Assembly: GCF_000422545.1 (NCBI RefSeq)
Contig: NZ_AULZ01000002.1
Span: 310,001 to 374,000, forward strand
Direction of reading: 5' to 3'
DNA from: Desulfocurvibacter africanus subsp. africanus DSM 2603
Lineage (GTDB): Bacteria; Desulfobacterota; Desulfovibrionia; Desulfovibrionales; Desulfovibrionaceae
DNA length: 64,000 bases
Under the pieces are notes generated by a model. That model made no database searches. It was not told the origin of the DNA and worked only from the letters and a program-made list of their open reading frames with translations. Made by a program: the position numbers and the translations under genes. Below, piece by piece: positions 18,527 to 27,243 of this stretch (the stretch's first letter is position 1; each line of letters starts with the position of its first letter).

Positions 18527-19429
18527 TTACGCTTGGGTCGCTGGCGTCTGCGTGCTGCGGGTTCCAAGGTATATGGCCCCAAGGGCCAGGGCCGCACCGG
18601 CAAGATCCGTGAGACGCAGGGGCCGGGCGAAGAAGAGCACGTCCCAGACAAAGGACAGGGTAGGCTGCAGGAGAATGAACAGGCCGGCCGCCGAAACCGT
18701 GACCCGCGGCAGGCCGCGAGAGATGAGCAGCCAGCCGCCGCCCTGGCAGAGCACTCCGTAGGCCAGGAGCACTCCGCCGCTACGCAGGTCCGGTATGGCT
18801 AGTGATTCGCCCTGCAGGAGCATGACCCCGAACATGGGCACGACGCTCAACAGGCTCACGGCGGCGATGCCCGCCACCTGAGCCGCATGGCCCTGGCTGG
18901 ATTGCACCCGGCGCAGGGTGATGAGATATGCTCCGTAGAATACGGCGGTGATCAAGCCTTCGATCACTCCCAGCCTGTACTCGAAGCCTTGGCTTCGCCA
19001 ATCCGTGCCCACCAGTAGGAATACGCCAAGCATGGCCATGAGCACCGCTGCAAAAAAGCGCAGTCCAGGTCGCTCTCGGAAGAACAGGATTCCCGCGACG
19101 GCGAGGACAAAGACCTGGAAATTGCCGAGCACCGTGGCCAGTCCCGGTCCCACGTGGTGGATGGAGCGGTGCCAGAAGGCCAGGTCCAAGGCGAAGAGCA
19201 CGGCCGCGAGCAGCACCAGCCCCAGCCGGCCGCCACTAGGCAAGCTGAGCCGCCCGCCGACGAGGGCCGCAAGGCTCAGCGCCAAGCCGCCGAATAGCAG
19301 ACGGTAGAAGCCAGCCGTGGCTGGGCCCACCCCCGAAATTTTCACGAAGACCGGAGCGAAGCTGATGAGGACTGCCCCAGCCATTAGGGGCAATCCGGTC
19401 AGCCCGCTCTTTTCGGTTTTGCTGCGCAT
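18527..19429 (-). CDS. EamA/DMT-family transporter
   Basis: About 300 aa. The frame is open further upstream, but ATG 19429 is preceded by GGAG at six bases and begins MRSKTEKSG just before the first membrane helix. Ten predicted helices form two EamA repeats (first GAVLISFAPVFVKISG; second VIEGLITAVFYGAYLITLRR), the standard 10-TMS drug/metabolite-transporter layout. Substrate unknown, export likely. The 3' end faces the small TPR gene. Confidence 0.85.
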   Translation of the reverse strand: MRSKTEKSGLTGLPLMAGAVLISFAPVFVKISGVGPATAGFYRLLFGGLALSLAALVGGRLSLPSGGRLGLVLLAAVLFALDLAFWHRSIHHVGPGLATVLGNFQVFVLAVAGILFFRERPGLRFFAAVLMAMLGVFLLVGTDWRSQGFEYRLGVIEGLITAVFYGAYLITLRRVQSSQGHAAQVAGIAAVSLLSVVPMFGVMLLQGESLAIPDLRSGGVLLAYGVLCQGGGWLLISRGLPRVTVSAAGLFILLQPTLSFVWDVLFFARPLRLTDLAGAALALGAIYLGTRSTQTPATQA

Positions 19430-19616
19430 GCATGTCTCCATATCAGCGTACGACGGCCGAGGTCGTCGTGGAAATAATTGTCCAGGGCTCGGATAATGCT
19501 CACAAGGTGTGGAGTGGGAGAATGCTTCATACGTTGCGGGATGAAAAGCCCTTGAAGGTATCCCTGACGGGTACGCAAGAGAAGGGCTAAGCAAGCCGCA
19601 GGGCCAAGGAGGCCAA

Positions 19617-19862
19617 ATGCTCTATCTCCTGTTCATGCTCGTCATCGGTGCGCTGGCCGGCTGGCTGGCCGGGAAGATTATGCGCGGCGGCGGCTTCGGA
19701 CTGCCGAAGAACATCCTTCTGGGCATCGCCGGCGCCTTCATCGGCGGCATTCTGTTCCGCCTTGTGGGCTTCAGACCTTTCGGCCCCATTGGCGCTCTGA
19801 TTTCGGCGACGGTAGGCGCCGTGCTCCTGCTATGGATTGTGGGCCGATTCCGACGAGGCTAG
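19617..19862 (+). CDS. GlsB/YeaQ/YmgE family small membrane protein
   Basis: 81 aa with three hydrophobic helices and the family glycine pattern (GALAGWLAGKIMRGGG, GIAGAFIGG, SATVGAVLLLWIVG). Known family: transglycosylase-associated or stress-induced inner-membrane proteins with no defined activity. AAGGAGG precedes the ATG. Confidence 0.85.
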   Translation: MLYLLFMLVIGALAGWLAGKIMRGGGFGLPKNILLGIAGAFIGGILFRLVGFRPFGPIGALISATVGAVLLLWIVGRFRRG

Positions 19863-19897
19863 CTTGCCTCCGATCAGATCGGCATCTATCCTGGTTC

Positions 19898-20209
19898 ATG
19901 CGCCCTTGCGACCTTTGCGGCCGGCCGGAACTGACCACACGCCACCACCTCTTTCCGCGCAGCCTGCACCGCAGGCTAAAGCGCAAGAAGGACGCTCGCG
20001 CCCAGGATCTACGAGAGATCGTGGATCTGTGCGCTCCTTGCCATATCCGCATCCACCAGATTTTCAGCGAAAAAGAGCTGGCCAGCGAGTATAACAGCCT
20101 GGAGCGGCTCTTGGCTGATACGCGCGTCCAGAACTGGCTATGCTGGATTCGCCGCAAGCCCTCGGGGTTTCGGCCAAGGACGAATAGCTGGAAGGCCAGG
20201 CGCGGATGA
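19898..20209 (+). CDS. HNH endonuclease domain protein
   Basis: About 103 aa from ATG 19898; the longer open frame overlaps the previous gene and is not needed. CDLCGR, TTRHHLFPRSLHRR and LCAPCHIRIHQIF give the zinc-binding cysteines and the H...N/H core of an HNH nuclease. It lies 35 bases after the YeaQ-like gene. Stand-alone HNH proteins of this size occur widely in bacteria and phages; no partner is visible, so the target is unknown. Confidence 0.7.
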   Translation: MRPCDLCGRPELTTRHHLFPRSLHRRLKRKKDARAQDLREIVDLCAPCHIRIHQIFSEKELASEYNSLERLLADTRVQNWLCWIRRKPSGFRPRTNSWKARRG

Positions 20210-20250
20210 CCCAACAGTGCAGTCCATGGACAGGCAAGACGGCCGGCGAA

Positions 20251-20769
20251 TCAGCTATGCTCGCCTCTTCTGTAGGCCACGAGCGCCTTGCTTACGGTTT
20301 CGAGCATCTCCACCAGCAGCTTGTGGTCGGACGAATTGACGCCGCTCATGATGGACGCAACCGAGCCGTAGAACTCGGGCATGATCTCGTCCATGGCCTT
20401 GCGGCCTTTGGCAGTCATGCGCACGCGCATCTTGCGCCGATCCTCGGAGTGGATGCCGCGTTCCACCAGCCCAGCCGATTCCAGGCCGTCCACCAGACCG
20501 GTCATGGTCGCCCGGGATACGCCAAGGGCCTTGGCCAACTGAGTCGGCGTGAATGGTTCTTCGGGTGTGCGGTTCATCAAGCCCAGCACCATGAACCGGC
20601 CCTGGGAGAGCTTGCATTCGACTAGGAAATCCTCAAAAGCTGCGTTCATATCCGTTCCGCAACGCGCGAGCACCAGGCAGGCCCTGAATGAATCAGGGTC
20701 CATCTGCGGATAGCGTTTGGACAGCTTTTGTAGAATTTCTTCCGAGGGAATCTCGGGAGTGTACAGCAC
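20251..20769 (-). CDS. MarR-family transcriptional regulator
   Basis: 172 aa from a GTG start. The winged helix-turn-helix is clear (TPTQLAKALGVSRATMTGLVDGLESAGLVER, then DRRKMRVRMTAKGR). The N-terminal extension of ~40 residues resembles the transcriptional regulators that carry an extra dimer helix. No obvious target gene is adjacent. A long inverted repeat about 120 bases upstream (20887-20943) may matter for its own control. Confidence 0.88.
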   Translation of the reverse strand: MLYTPEIPSEEILQKLSKRYPQMDPDSFRACLVLARCGTDMNAAFEDFLVECKLSQGRFMVLGLMNRTPEEPFTPTQLAKALGVSRATMTGLVDGLESAGLVERGIHSEDRRKMRVRMTAKGRKAMDEIMPEFYGSVASIMSGVNSSDHKLLVEMLETVSKALVAYRRGEHS

Positions 20770-20886
20770 CGCGACCTGACCTCCGGGTTGACAGCATGGG
20801 ATAAGGCGAACGGCGAGTACCTGTTGGAAGCTCGCATGCCACTTATTTGTGCGCCTGTGGCTTTAATTTTCGCAAATTGAATAATT

Positions 20887-20943
20887 AACGCAACAAATTT
20901 CAACGGCAGGCGGAATACTAACTGCCGCTGAAGTTGTTGCGTT
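20887..20943. promoter_or_regulatory. Long imperfect inverted repeat between the MarR gene and a lipoprotein gene
   Basis: AACGCAACAA plus TTCAACGGCAG on the left pairs with CTGCCGCTGAA plus TTGTTGCGTT on the right, about 21 bp in all with a 12-base loop. It is 25 bases after the stop of the minus-strand lipoprotein gene, so it may be its terminator, and AT-rich sequence follows. It is also ~120 bases upstream of the MarR start and could be an operator. Both readings are open. Confidence 0.5.
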
Positions 20944-20968
20944 GTAGAAAACCGCCTATCCGGTCGGC

Positions 20969-21469
20969 TCAGACGCCTTTTTCAAGGCTCCATTGACTGG
21001 TTTCTTCCCGGCAGGCCGAGCCCGAGAAGGACTGCCCCGTGGTTCCGTCCTGGGTCATGCTCAATTCGAAATCACGGCAGCGGCGGTCGTTCACGCTTCT
21101 GTACTCGCCAGGAATGAGAGAATAGGCGCGGCCGGTATCAAAGTTGCGCCAGCCCATGGCCTCGCCCTGCGGATTGTGCTCCAGGCCGTAGTTGATGGCC
21201 TTGAGGTCCGTCAGATCCGCCTGGGACTGCAGCCAAATCCGCATGCCCTCGGAGAGTTGGGCCGATGCGGGCACAGACAGCGCGCTGCCCTCGGTGACCA
21301 CCTTGGCGGGCGGCTGTTCTCGACTCAAGGCTCCAGGCGAGCCCTGGACCCAGACGCCGCCTCCTCCGCTACCTCCGCCTATGCCCACACCTATGCCGGC
21401 CGTGCTCCCGGAGCAGGCAGTCAGAACCGTAAGCGCCAGTATCGCCACTGAGCGTTCAAACCGCAGCAT
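20969..21469 (-). CDS. Surface-antigen-like lipoprotein (RT0821/Lpp0805 type)
   Basis: About 166 aa from ATG 21469, chosen because a lipoprotein signal follows at once (LALTVLTAC; Cys +1 of the lipobox). A glycine-rich linker comes next. The C-terminal ~70 residues (RRCRDFELSMTQDG, GSACREETSQW) match the C-terminal domain seen in 17-kDa-antigen and RT0821/Lpp0805-type surface proteins. Predicted outer-membrane-anchored envelope protein of unknown function. Confidence 0.65.
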   Translation of the reverse strand: MLRFERSVAILALTVLTACSGSTAGIGVGIGGGSGGGGVWVQGSPGALSREQPPAKVVTEGSALSVPASAQLSEGMRIWLQSQADLTDLKAINYGLEHNPQGEAMGWRNFDTGRAYSLIPGEYRSVNDRRCRDFELSMTQDGTTGQSFSGSACREETSQWSLEKGV

Positions 21470-21677
21470 GCCGCAACCCCCTTTATTACAAAGGCCATGG
21501 TAGCCGCAGTGGTGAAAGAGGGCAAATTCAAGTTGAGAATAAGCGACAAAGGCGTCGGCACGGTTGCCGCTAAATACCACCCTGCCTGCCGTGCACCCAG
21601 GGCGCATTCTCCATGCGCACGCAAGTCCTTGATACTAGGCAGCCGGCGGATGGCTTCGCTGCCCAAGAAGGCGCGGG

Positions 21678-21704
21678 CGAGCCGAAAGCCGGGCTTTCGG
21701 CTCG
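21678..21704 (-). terminator. Terminator after the outer-membrane-like protein
   Basis: A perfect 12-bp stem (CGAGCCGAAAGC / GCTTTCGGCTCG, 3-base loop) sits 58 bases after the stop of the minus-strand gene. An outer pair, CCCAAGAA/TTCTTGGG, extends it. Confidence 0.7.
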
Positions 21705-21761
21705 TGATTATTCTTGGGATGCCCTCGGTGAGTATCCTGGCTCATTCTGAGGACACCATGG

Positions 21762-22442
21762 CTAGAAGCTGATGGCGAAGCCGACCATGACCACCGGGTA
21801 CCACTTCCAGGAGGACAGGTCGTCCTCCATGTCGTCCTCCTCGCTTTCGATGGACGCGGCAAGCGCCGCATTATCGCGTGCCCTGGGAGAGCTCAGGTCC
21901 ACTCGCGGGGAGCCCTGGTAAAGCACGCCCATATCGGCGGTGAAGGAGAATGGCAGCAGGCCCGGACTCGTGCCCCAACCGATTCCCACGTACGGAGCGA
22001 TGTCATTGAAATCCACGTCGGCATCGAGTCTGTCCACATTACTTGCCGTATAGTCCGTTCCGCCGATGGTCACTGTCTCGGTGGGCTTGGCTTCCAGCGA
22101 GAAGTTGTTGGCGTTGTAGAACGCTCCGGCGGACACACGGAAGGAGCCGCCCACGGGCGAGATGCCTAGGGGATGGATGTCAAGCAGGGCTCCGGCGGTG
22201 AAGGAATTCATGCCGAAGTCGTACTCGATCCCGGAAACCTTCTTGTCGTCGATCGTCCATTTGAAGCCCTGTACGACTCCACGAAGCTTGATGAAGTCAG
22301 TGAACTCGATTCCAGCCTCGGCGCCCGCGCCCAAGGTGCCGATTCGGGGGCCGATGAAAACGTCCAGGCACCAGGCCTGGGCGGGCAGAAGCGTGCCGAG
22401 AAGGAAGAGGAATACCGTCAGCCGTGCGTAGCCCTTGCCCAT
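21762..22442 (-). CDS. Exported beta-rich outer-membrane-like protein
   Basis: About 226 aa from ATG 22442, which has AGGAG at good spacing. The upstream in-frame codons are rejected because a clean signal peptide starts here (LTVFLFLLGTLLPAQAWC). The mature part alternates hydrophobic and polar residues with Gly/Asp turns (GPRIGTLGAGAEAGIEF, DFNDIAPYVGIGWGTSPG) and ends in an aromatic residue (VGFAISF), typical of a porin-like beta-barrel. No specific family is recognised. Confidence 0.6.
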   Translation of the reverse strand: MGKGYARLTVFLFLLGTLLPAQAWCLDVFIGPRIGTLGAGAEAGIEFTDFIKLRGVVQGFKWTIDDKKVSGIEYDFGMNSFTAGALLDIHPLGISPVGGSFRVSAGAFYNANNFSLEAKPTETVTIGGTDYTASNVDRLDADVDFNDIAPYVGIGWGTSPGLLPFSFTADMGVLYQGSPRVDLSSPRARDNAALAASIESEEDDMEDDLSSWKWYPVVMVGFAISF

Positions 22443-23180
22443 ATGCTGCTCCTTTGCAATGGAGTTTTCCGTGCCTGCTGCCATGACGGCTGTAATCCAT
22501 GGGGCTGTCATCAATTCCACGCAATGTGGATGCAGAAAGAGGCTCATGGTTGATCAGCGCCCTGGATAGCGTGGTTCAAAAAACAATTGTTGCAGTTTGG
22601 TTTTAATTTTTAAACTTTTGCAAGCCTTATGCCTTTCGTATCACACGGAGGACGAGTCGCACCTGTCTCAAGCGATATGAATGACGTGCATGAAGTGATA
22701 TAGACTTATGCTGTATGTGAACCAGCGAGCTGGTTTTATGGCGTGCAGGCATTACTTATAAGGTATCAGAATGCGTTTGTAGCTTGTTCAGCAGTATTCA
22801 TTACATGCGCAGTATGTAACACGTTGTCCCTGAAAGGATGGCGGGCATGCGAATAGCTCGATTCGCAATAAGCAGGATACTGACCACCATTAAAATCATA
22901 CGCTTGCATACTTAACAGCCTGCAAGTCGTGATGGCCTTTACGGGTATCTCGGCCGCATCACGATCCGCAAACAGGTGGTCCCGGCAATTCTCGGGGTAA
23001 TCCGAGCGGGGCATCTGCTCTGCCTGTATGGCCACGTGACAATTCGGGAACATGCGCCTTCCCGGCGGAATCGCAGAAGAAGAAAAATGCCTCCAGCCTT
23101 TGCCCCAGCGCCATGGAGTGCTAAAATCGTGTATCCCTGAAAACGCTATCAAGCTGAGCGCGAGCGCTCGGAGAACATTT
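22443..23180. other. 738-base gap between the OM protein and kinase genes
   Basis: Bases 22560-22760 are AT-rich and hold no ORF of note. From 22766 to about 23190 the minus strand has an open frame (up to 168 codons, ending TEQATNAF-like) with fairly natural codon use and six cysteines in its second half. It has no recognisable domain and it runs into the divergent kinase gene. It may be a real cysteine-bearing protein, a decayed gene or chance. I give it low weight and do not call a start. Confidence 0.3.
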
Positions 23181-25031
23181 ATGCATAGCATTCCACTTCT
23201 GGAGGAAGGCGTCATTCTCGGGGGCCGCTGGAGGCTCTTGGGACATATCGCCACCGGCGGCAAGGGCATCATCTATCTGGCTGAGCACTGTGAGCTGGGC
23301 CGCAAGGCCGCGGTGAAGATGATCTCGCCCGAGTTCCTGCGCAGCGTGGAGGACTCGGGCGAAGCTGGAACCGAGGTGGAGCGCTTCCGGCGTGAGATGC
23401 GCATCATGGCCCAGATACGCCATCCCAATGTGGTTCAGGTCTTCGATCAGGGTACGCTGGAGCTGTCTGGCCGCGACTATGATTACTACGTCATGGAGTA
23501 CGTGCCCGGCCCGACCATGCGTCAGTCCATGTCCGAGGCTGGTTTCGGCCGAGACGAGGACGGCCTGCGCCGCTGGCTGGTCGAGGTATTCCTGCCGCTC
23601 TTGTCCGGAGTCGAGGCCCTGCACGCCATGGGAGTGCTGCACCGCGACCTCAAGCCGGAAAACGTGCTTCTGGATGACGGCACGCCGCGTATCGCCGACT
23701 TCGGTTTGGCCGGAGCGCGCTTCGCGCCAGTGGTCACGCGCAGCCACCACGTCATCGGCACCATCTTCTACATGGCCCCGGAGCAGTTCACGGATCTGCA
23801 GCTCGCCGATGCGCGCATGGAAGTATACGCCTTGGGCAAGATTCTTTACGAGGCTGCGGCCGGCCGTATGCGCAGGGACACAAGCTTCATCATGGAAACG
23901 GCGCGATTGCCGCAGGCGGATGGCGATCTGCTGCGCGGGTTGGACCGCATCGTGCGGCGAGCCACGGCCAAGGATGTCGGTGAGCGCATTCCCGGCGTGC
24001 GCGAACTGCGAGCAGAGTTGGAAGCCTTGCCGCTGACTCCCGCGCGGCGCATGGCGGATAAAGTGCCTGCGGATACCAGGCCGCAGCGGCAGTGGTGGCC
24101 TGCCGTGGCTCTTGCCGCGCTGGTTTTGGTGCTGGCAGTGATGACAATGCGGCATTCCGGTCCGGCCCCACTGAATCCGATCGCGAGTGCGCCCCAGGTC
24201 GAAGAGCCGATTGGAGACCTGCGGGTATCGGCTGACGAAAAACCGGCAAGCCTCGGCGATGGGCTGCCCATAACCTTGGCCGCGAAAGATGGCGGCCTCC
24301 TGCGGCTCGTCCCGACCGGGAATGTCGTGGTGAGCGAAGAGCAAGGCGCAGATAGGCGAGTAAGTTTGCCCGCCTTTTATCTGGGCAGTACCGAGGTGAC
24401 CAACCTGCAATTCGTGGAGTTTCTGAACAGCAGTCTGAGCCGCGTGGAGGTGCGTGATGGCGCGGTGGTCCACGGCGAACAGATCTGGCTCCAGCTCGGC
24501 GAGGTGCTCGACGGTGTGGAACCCATCATCTTTGCAGGGGGGGAATTCCGTATCGGCGATCCGTCCCTGGCTGCCAACCCCGTGGTGCGTGTGACGGCCA
24601 GCGGTGCCGCGGCATACGCCGCCCACTATGGTCAGCGGCTGCCCACGGCCGAGGAGTGGGCCTTGGCCGCAGGGGCATTACCGGAGCCAAATCGGATCGG
24701 TGGGGAGCCCGACGAGGAAGGACAAGTCCAACTGCCCGTGGGTTTGCCGCCCGAGAACGGTTTGGGCTTGCGCGGCCTGGACGGCAATGTGCGCGAGTGG
24801 GCCGCGTGCGATGCCGCACTCGGAGCGACAGAGAATCAGGCTTTCGTGGTCATGGGCGACACCGGAGCCCTGGAAGGCAAGGGCCTCAAGCGAGGCGGCC
24901 TTGTCGGCAGACAGGAACTCCACGATTGCGCGCCTCTGCCGCGCCAGCCCTGGGAAGCCTTCGAGGACGTGGGCTTCCGCACGGCCATGAGTGCGCCGCG
25001 CCAAGACTCTGCAGCTTCGCCGGTCGGGTGA
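23181..25031 (+). CDS. Ser/Thr protein kinase with a C-terminal formylglycine-generating-enzyme-like domain
   Basis: About 616 aa from ATG 23181 (GGAG just upstream). Kinase domain at ~15-290: P-loop region LGHIATGGKGIIYLAE, AVKMIS lysine, catalytic HRDLKPENV, DFG as IADFGLAG, and APEQF. A single membrane helix lies near residue 315 (PAVALAALVLVLAV). The C-terminal ~250 residues resemble the FGE-sulfatase/SUMF1 fold (FYLGSTEVTNLQFVEFLN, RLPTAEEWALAAGA, GLDGNVREWAACD, DVGFRTA). The FGE-like part would lie outside the membrane, where it may serve as a sensor rather than an enzyme; its active-site cysteines are not obvious. Confidence 0.87.
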   Translation: MHSIPLLEEGVILGGRWRLLGHIATGGKGIIYLAEHCELGRKAAVKMISPEFLRSVEDSGEAGTEVERFRREMRIMAQIRHPNVVQVFDQGTLELSGRDYDYYVMEYVPGPTMRQSMSEAGFGRDEDGLRRWLVEVFLPLLSGVEALHAMGVLHRDLKPENVLLDDGTPRIADFGLAGARFAPVVTRSHHVIGTIFYMAPEQFTDLQLADARMEVYALGKILYEAAAGRMRRDTSFIMETARLPQADGDLLRGLDRIVRRATAKDVGERIPGVRELRAELEALPLTPARRMADKVPADTRPQRQWWPAVALAALVLVLAVMTMRHSGPAPLNPIASAPQVEEPIGDLRVSADEKPASLGDGLPITLAAKDGGLLRLVPTGNVVVSEEQGADRRVSLPAFYLGSTEVTNLQFVEFLNSSLSRVEVRDGAVVHGEQIWLQLGEVLDGVEPIIFAGGEFRIGDPSLAANPVVRVTASGAAAYAAHYGQRLPTAEEWALAAGALPEPNRIGGEPDEEGQVQLPVGLPPENGLGLRGLDGNVREWAACDAALGATENQAFVVMGDTGALEGKGLKRGGLVGRQELHDCAPLPRQPWEAFEDVGFRTAMSAPRQDSAASPVG

Positions 25032-25037
25032 CGGCGG

Positions 25038-26006
25038 CTACTCCACGCGCATCCCGAGCCGCTCGGCATCCTTGCGGTCTTCTTCCGCATCGCCGCCGTG
25101 GACGGTCAGCAGGTCGCCGACCATGATGCCGCTGGCCCCCGCCATGAGCAGTTCGGCGCGCCGTTGCCCAAAGACTTGAACTCGGCCTCCGCAGATGCGG
25201 ATATGGCGGTCCGGGAGCAGGAAACGGTATACAGCCACAATGCGCAGAGCCTCCTCGGGAGCAAGGAGCGGTTGTTCGCCGAGCGGTGTGCCGGGGATGG
25301 GTACCAGGAAGTTAATGGGCACGGACCAAACCCCGAGTTCGCGCAGCAGCAATGCCAGGTCCACGCGGTCCGCCCAGGATTCGCCCAGGCCGAAGATGCC
25401 TCCACTGCAGACGTTCAGGCCCAGGGCCACGGCGTCGCGCACGGTGCGCACGTCCTCGGCGTAGGCGTGCGTGGTGCAAATGCGTGGAAAAAAGCTGCCC
25501 GATGTTTCCAGGTTGTGATGCAGGCAAGCCAGACCGGCCTCTTGCAGGCGGAGCAGTTCCTGCTGATCGAGCAGGCCGATGGACACTCCGGGCAGCATGT
25601 CCAGGGCGCGCAGTTCGGCCACGCTGGCCACGATTGCCGCGAACTCCTCCGGTCGTGGCCGCATGCCGCTGGTTACGATGGCGAAGCGGCGCGCGCCCTT
25701 GTCCAGTGCATGACGCGCCGCCTCACGGATGCCCTCGCGGCCTATGAAGGCGTGCGTCCGTGCTCCCGTGCGGTAGTGGCCGGCCTGAGCGCAGAAGGTG
25801 CAATCCTGTTCGCAGCGCCCGCTCTTGGCGTTGACGATGGCGCAAAAGCCCAGCGTTTTGCCCAGGGAGTGTTCCTTGATGCGCTGGGCCCAGGCGCACA
25901 GTTCCGGCAGGCGTTCCAGAGGCAGGTTCACGAGGAAATCTATCTCTTCGGCATGCGGCAGAAGCCCTTCCAGAGCCTTGCCGCCTATGACATCAAGCGT
26001 ATTCAT
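25038..26006 (-). CDS. bioB: Biotin synthase (radical SAM)
   Basis: 322 aa. The radical-SAM cluster is Cys65, Cys69 and Cys72 (GRCEQDCTFCAQ). HHNLETSGSFF, CSGGIFGLGE and the C-terminal GASGIMVGDLLT segment are BioB features. It converts dethiobiotin to biotin by sulfur insertion. No other bio gene is adjacent. A TetR-family regulator gene lies 108 bases upstream on the same strand and may control it (inference). Confidence 0.88.
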   Translation of the reverse strand: MNTLDVIGGKALEGLLPHAEEIDFLVNLPLERLPELCAWAQRIKEHSLGKTLGFCAIVNAKSGRCEQDCTFCAQAGHYRTGARTHAFIGREGIREAARHALDKGARRFAIVTSGMRPRPEEFAAIVASVAELRALDMLPGVSIGLLDQQELLRLQEAGLACLHHNLETSGSFFPRICTTHAYAEDVRTVRDAVALGLNVCSGGIFGLGESWADRVDLALLLRELGVWSVPINFLVPIPGTPLGEQPLLAPEEALRIVAVYRFLLPDRHIRICGGRVQVFGQRRAELLMAGASGIMVGDLLTVHGGDAEEDRKDAERLGMRVE

Positions 26007-26114
26007 GATGTTCCGTGCAATCTCGAAGCGAGTATTTGGGACAGGGGGTTATTCACACAGGGATGCTTGGTTCCTGCAATTCATCGCAAGCGGACTTGGC
26101 GTGCCTCGCAAAGC

Positions 26115-26741
26115 TCAGGTACGGGCCAAGGAACAACGAAAAATGTGTTCGATGGCTCGCTCCACGCGAAGCCAATCCTCGTCCGCGCGCAAGTCCAGGC
26201 CTCCGAAAAAGTCTCCGACCCTTGAACGAACGGTAAGGAAATGCACTGCCCCGGCCACCAGGGCCACGAGCACCGACAAGTCCACGTCCTCGGGCGGATC
26301 GTCACGCATGTACTCGAAGAATTCCAAGGCAGTGCGCTCACGGCCTTGTTCAATGACGCGCGTGTAGGCGTTACGCTCGCGTCCTTCCCAGGACAAGATG
26401 TCCAGGGTGCGGGGCCGCCGGCGTATGGCGCGCATGTAGCGCTTGAAGAATTCGGCCATGAGAGCGTGGGGCGGCAGCCTGCGCAAGGCCTCCTCATCCC
26501 CGGCCACCAGTTCCTCGACCGTGGGCCAGAAATCAGGGCTGACCCGGAACGCTGCCAGCAGACCCTTAAGGCCGTGGAAGTGCTTGTAGAGCAGACGGCG
26601 CTCCACTCCCGCCTCGGCGCAGACCTTCTCTTCCGTGAGGCCCTTGAAGCCTTCGCGCGCCAAGACTTCGCCCGCGGCTCCGACGAGTCTCTCGCGGGTC
26701 AAATCCGCGTCACAGAGCGGTATGACCTTGCGCCTAGTCAT
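26115..26741 (-). CDS. TetR-family transcriptional regulator
   Basis: About 208 aa from ATG 26741; the longer frame upstream lacks family similarity. The N-terminal HTH is clear (LTEEKVCAEAGVERRLLYKHFHGLKGLL). The rest is the variable ligand-binding, dimerising half. It lies upstream of bioB in the same direction. A dyad at 26947-26966 lies 206 bases before its start. Ligand unknown. Confidence 0.85.
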   Translation of the reverse strand: MTRRKVIPLCDADLTRERLVGAAGEVLAREGFKGLTEEKVCAEAGVERRLLYKHFHGLKGLLAAFRVSPDFWPTVEELVAGDEEALRRLPPHALMAEFFKRYMRAIRRRPRTLDILSWEGRERNAYTRVIEQGRERTALEFFEYMRDDPPEDVDLSVLVALVAGAVHFLTVRSRVGDFFGGLDLRADEDWLRVERAIEHIFRCSLART

Positions 26742-26946
26742 GAACACATTCTCGTTATCCTGCAACTCGCCCGGATTCCCTGAGCAGCGGCCATGACGGC
26801 GGCTGAGCGTCGATCCATGCATTCAAAGCGCTCGCCGCCCGTGCATATACGTGTGCCATGCTTTCCCAGCCGAGGAAAGTGGTGAAACCACAGGCTCCAG
26901 GCTATGGTCTGGGTCGGACCGCAGTCCCATCGGGCAGCCCCGCATC

Positions 26947-26966
26947 ACATATGATTAAGCATATGT
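26947..26966. promoter_or_regulatory. Dyad ACATATG-N6-CATATGT
   Basis: Perfect 7-base arms with a 6-base spacer, between the minus-strand TetR gene and the plus-strand LPS-kinase-like gene. TetR-type operators have this scale, so autoregulation is possible but unproven. Confidence 0.35.
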
Positions 26967-26985
26967 CTGAAAAACGATTGGAAGC

Positions 26986-27025
26986 GGATTGGCCGTGCAC
27001 GCTGTGGATTAGCCGTGCATGCTGT
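26986..27025. repeat. Tandem 20-base direct repeat, two copies
   Basis: Copy 1 begins GGATTGGCCGTGCAC and copy 2 GGATTAGCCGTGCAT. Both end GCTGT, with two mismatches overall. Non-coding. Possibly a binding site or a chance duplication. Confidence 0.5.
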
Positions 27026-27243
27026 AGTAATGGGGAGCGTTTTTAGATTAGTGTTAGGCTGGTTATTTTTTTTGTTCTTAATAATGCTTCGAAATCAGTC
27101 TATAAGGTATCCTAAAAGGTCAGGTCAGCTACACTATCTCTTTGCAGAGATTCGTAATTAAGGTATCGTGCAGGCCGCTTTTAACGACCAGCCCTATGTA
27201 ATAGGGCGATGCATGTTTCCACTGTCTTAAGAGGCAAATATTT

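Larger units (their letters stand above)
26742..27243. other. 502-base gap upstream of the TetR gene
   Basis: No convincing ORF or RNA gene. It holds a dyad ACATATG-N6-CATATGT (26947-26966), a 20-base direct tandem repeat with two mismatches (26986-27005 and 27006-27025), and an AT-rich stretch around 27050-27170 likely to contain the promoter of the plus-strand gene at 27244. Confidence 0.5.

Noticed and set aside
26858-27046. 62-codon plus-strand ORF
   Set aside because: Crosses the dyad and tandem repeat; no coding signal.
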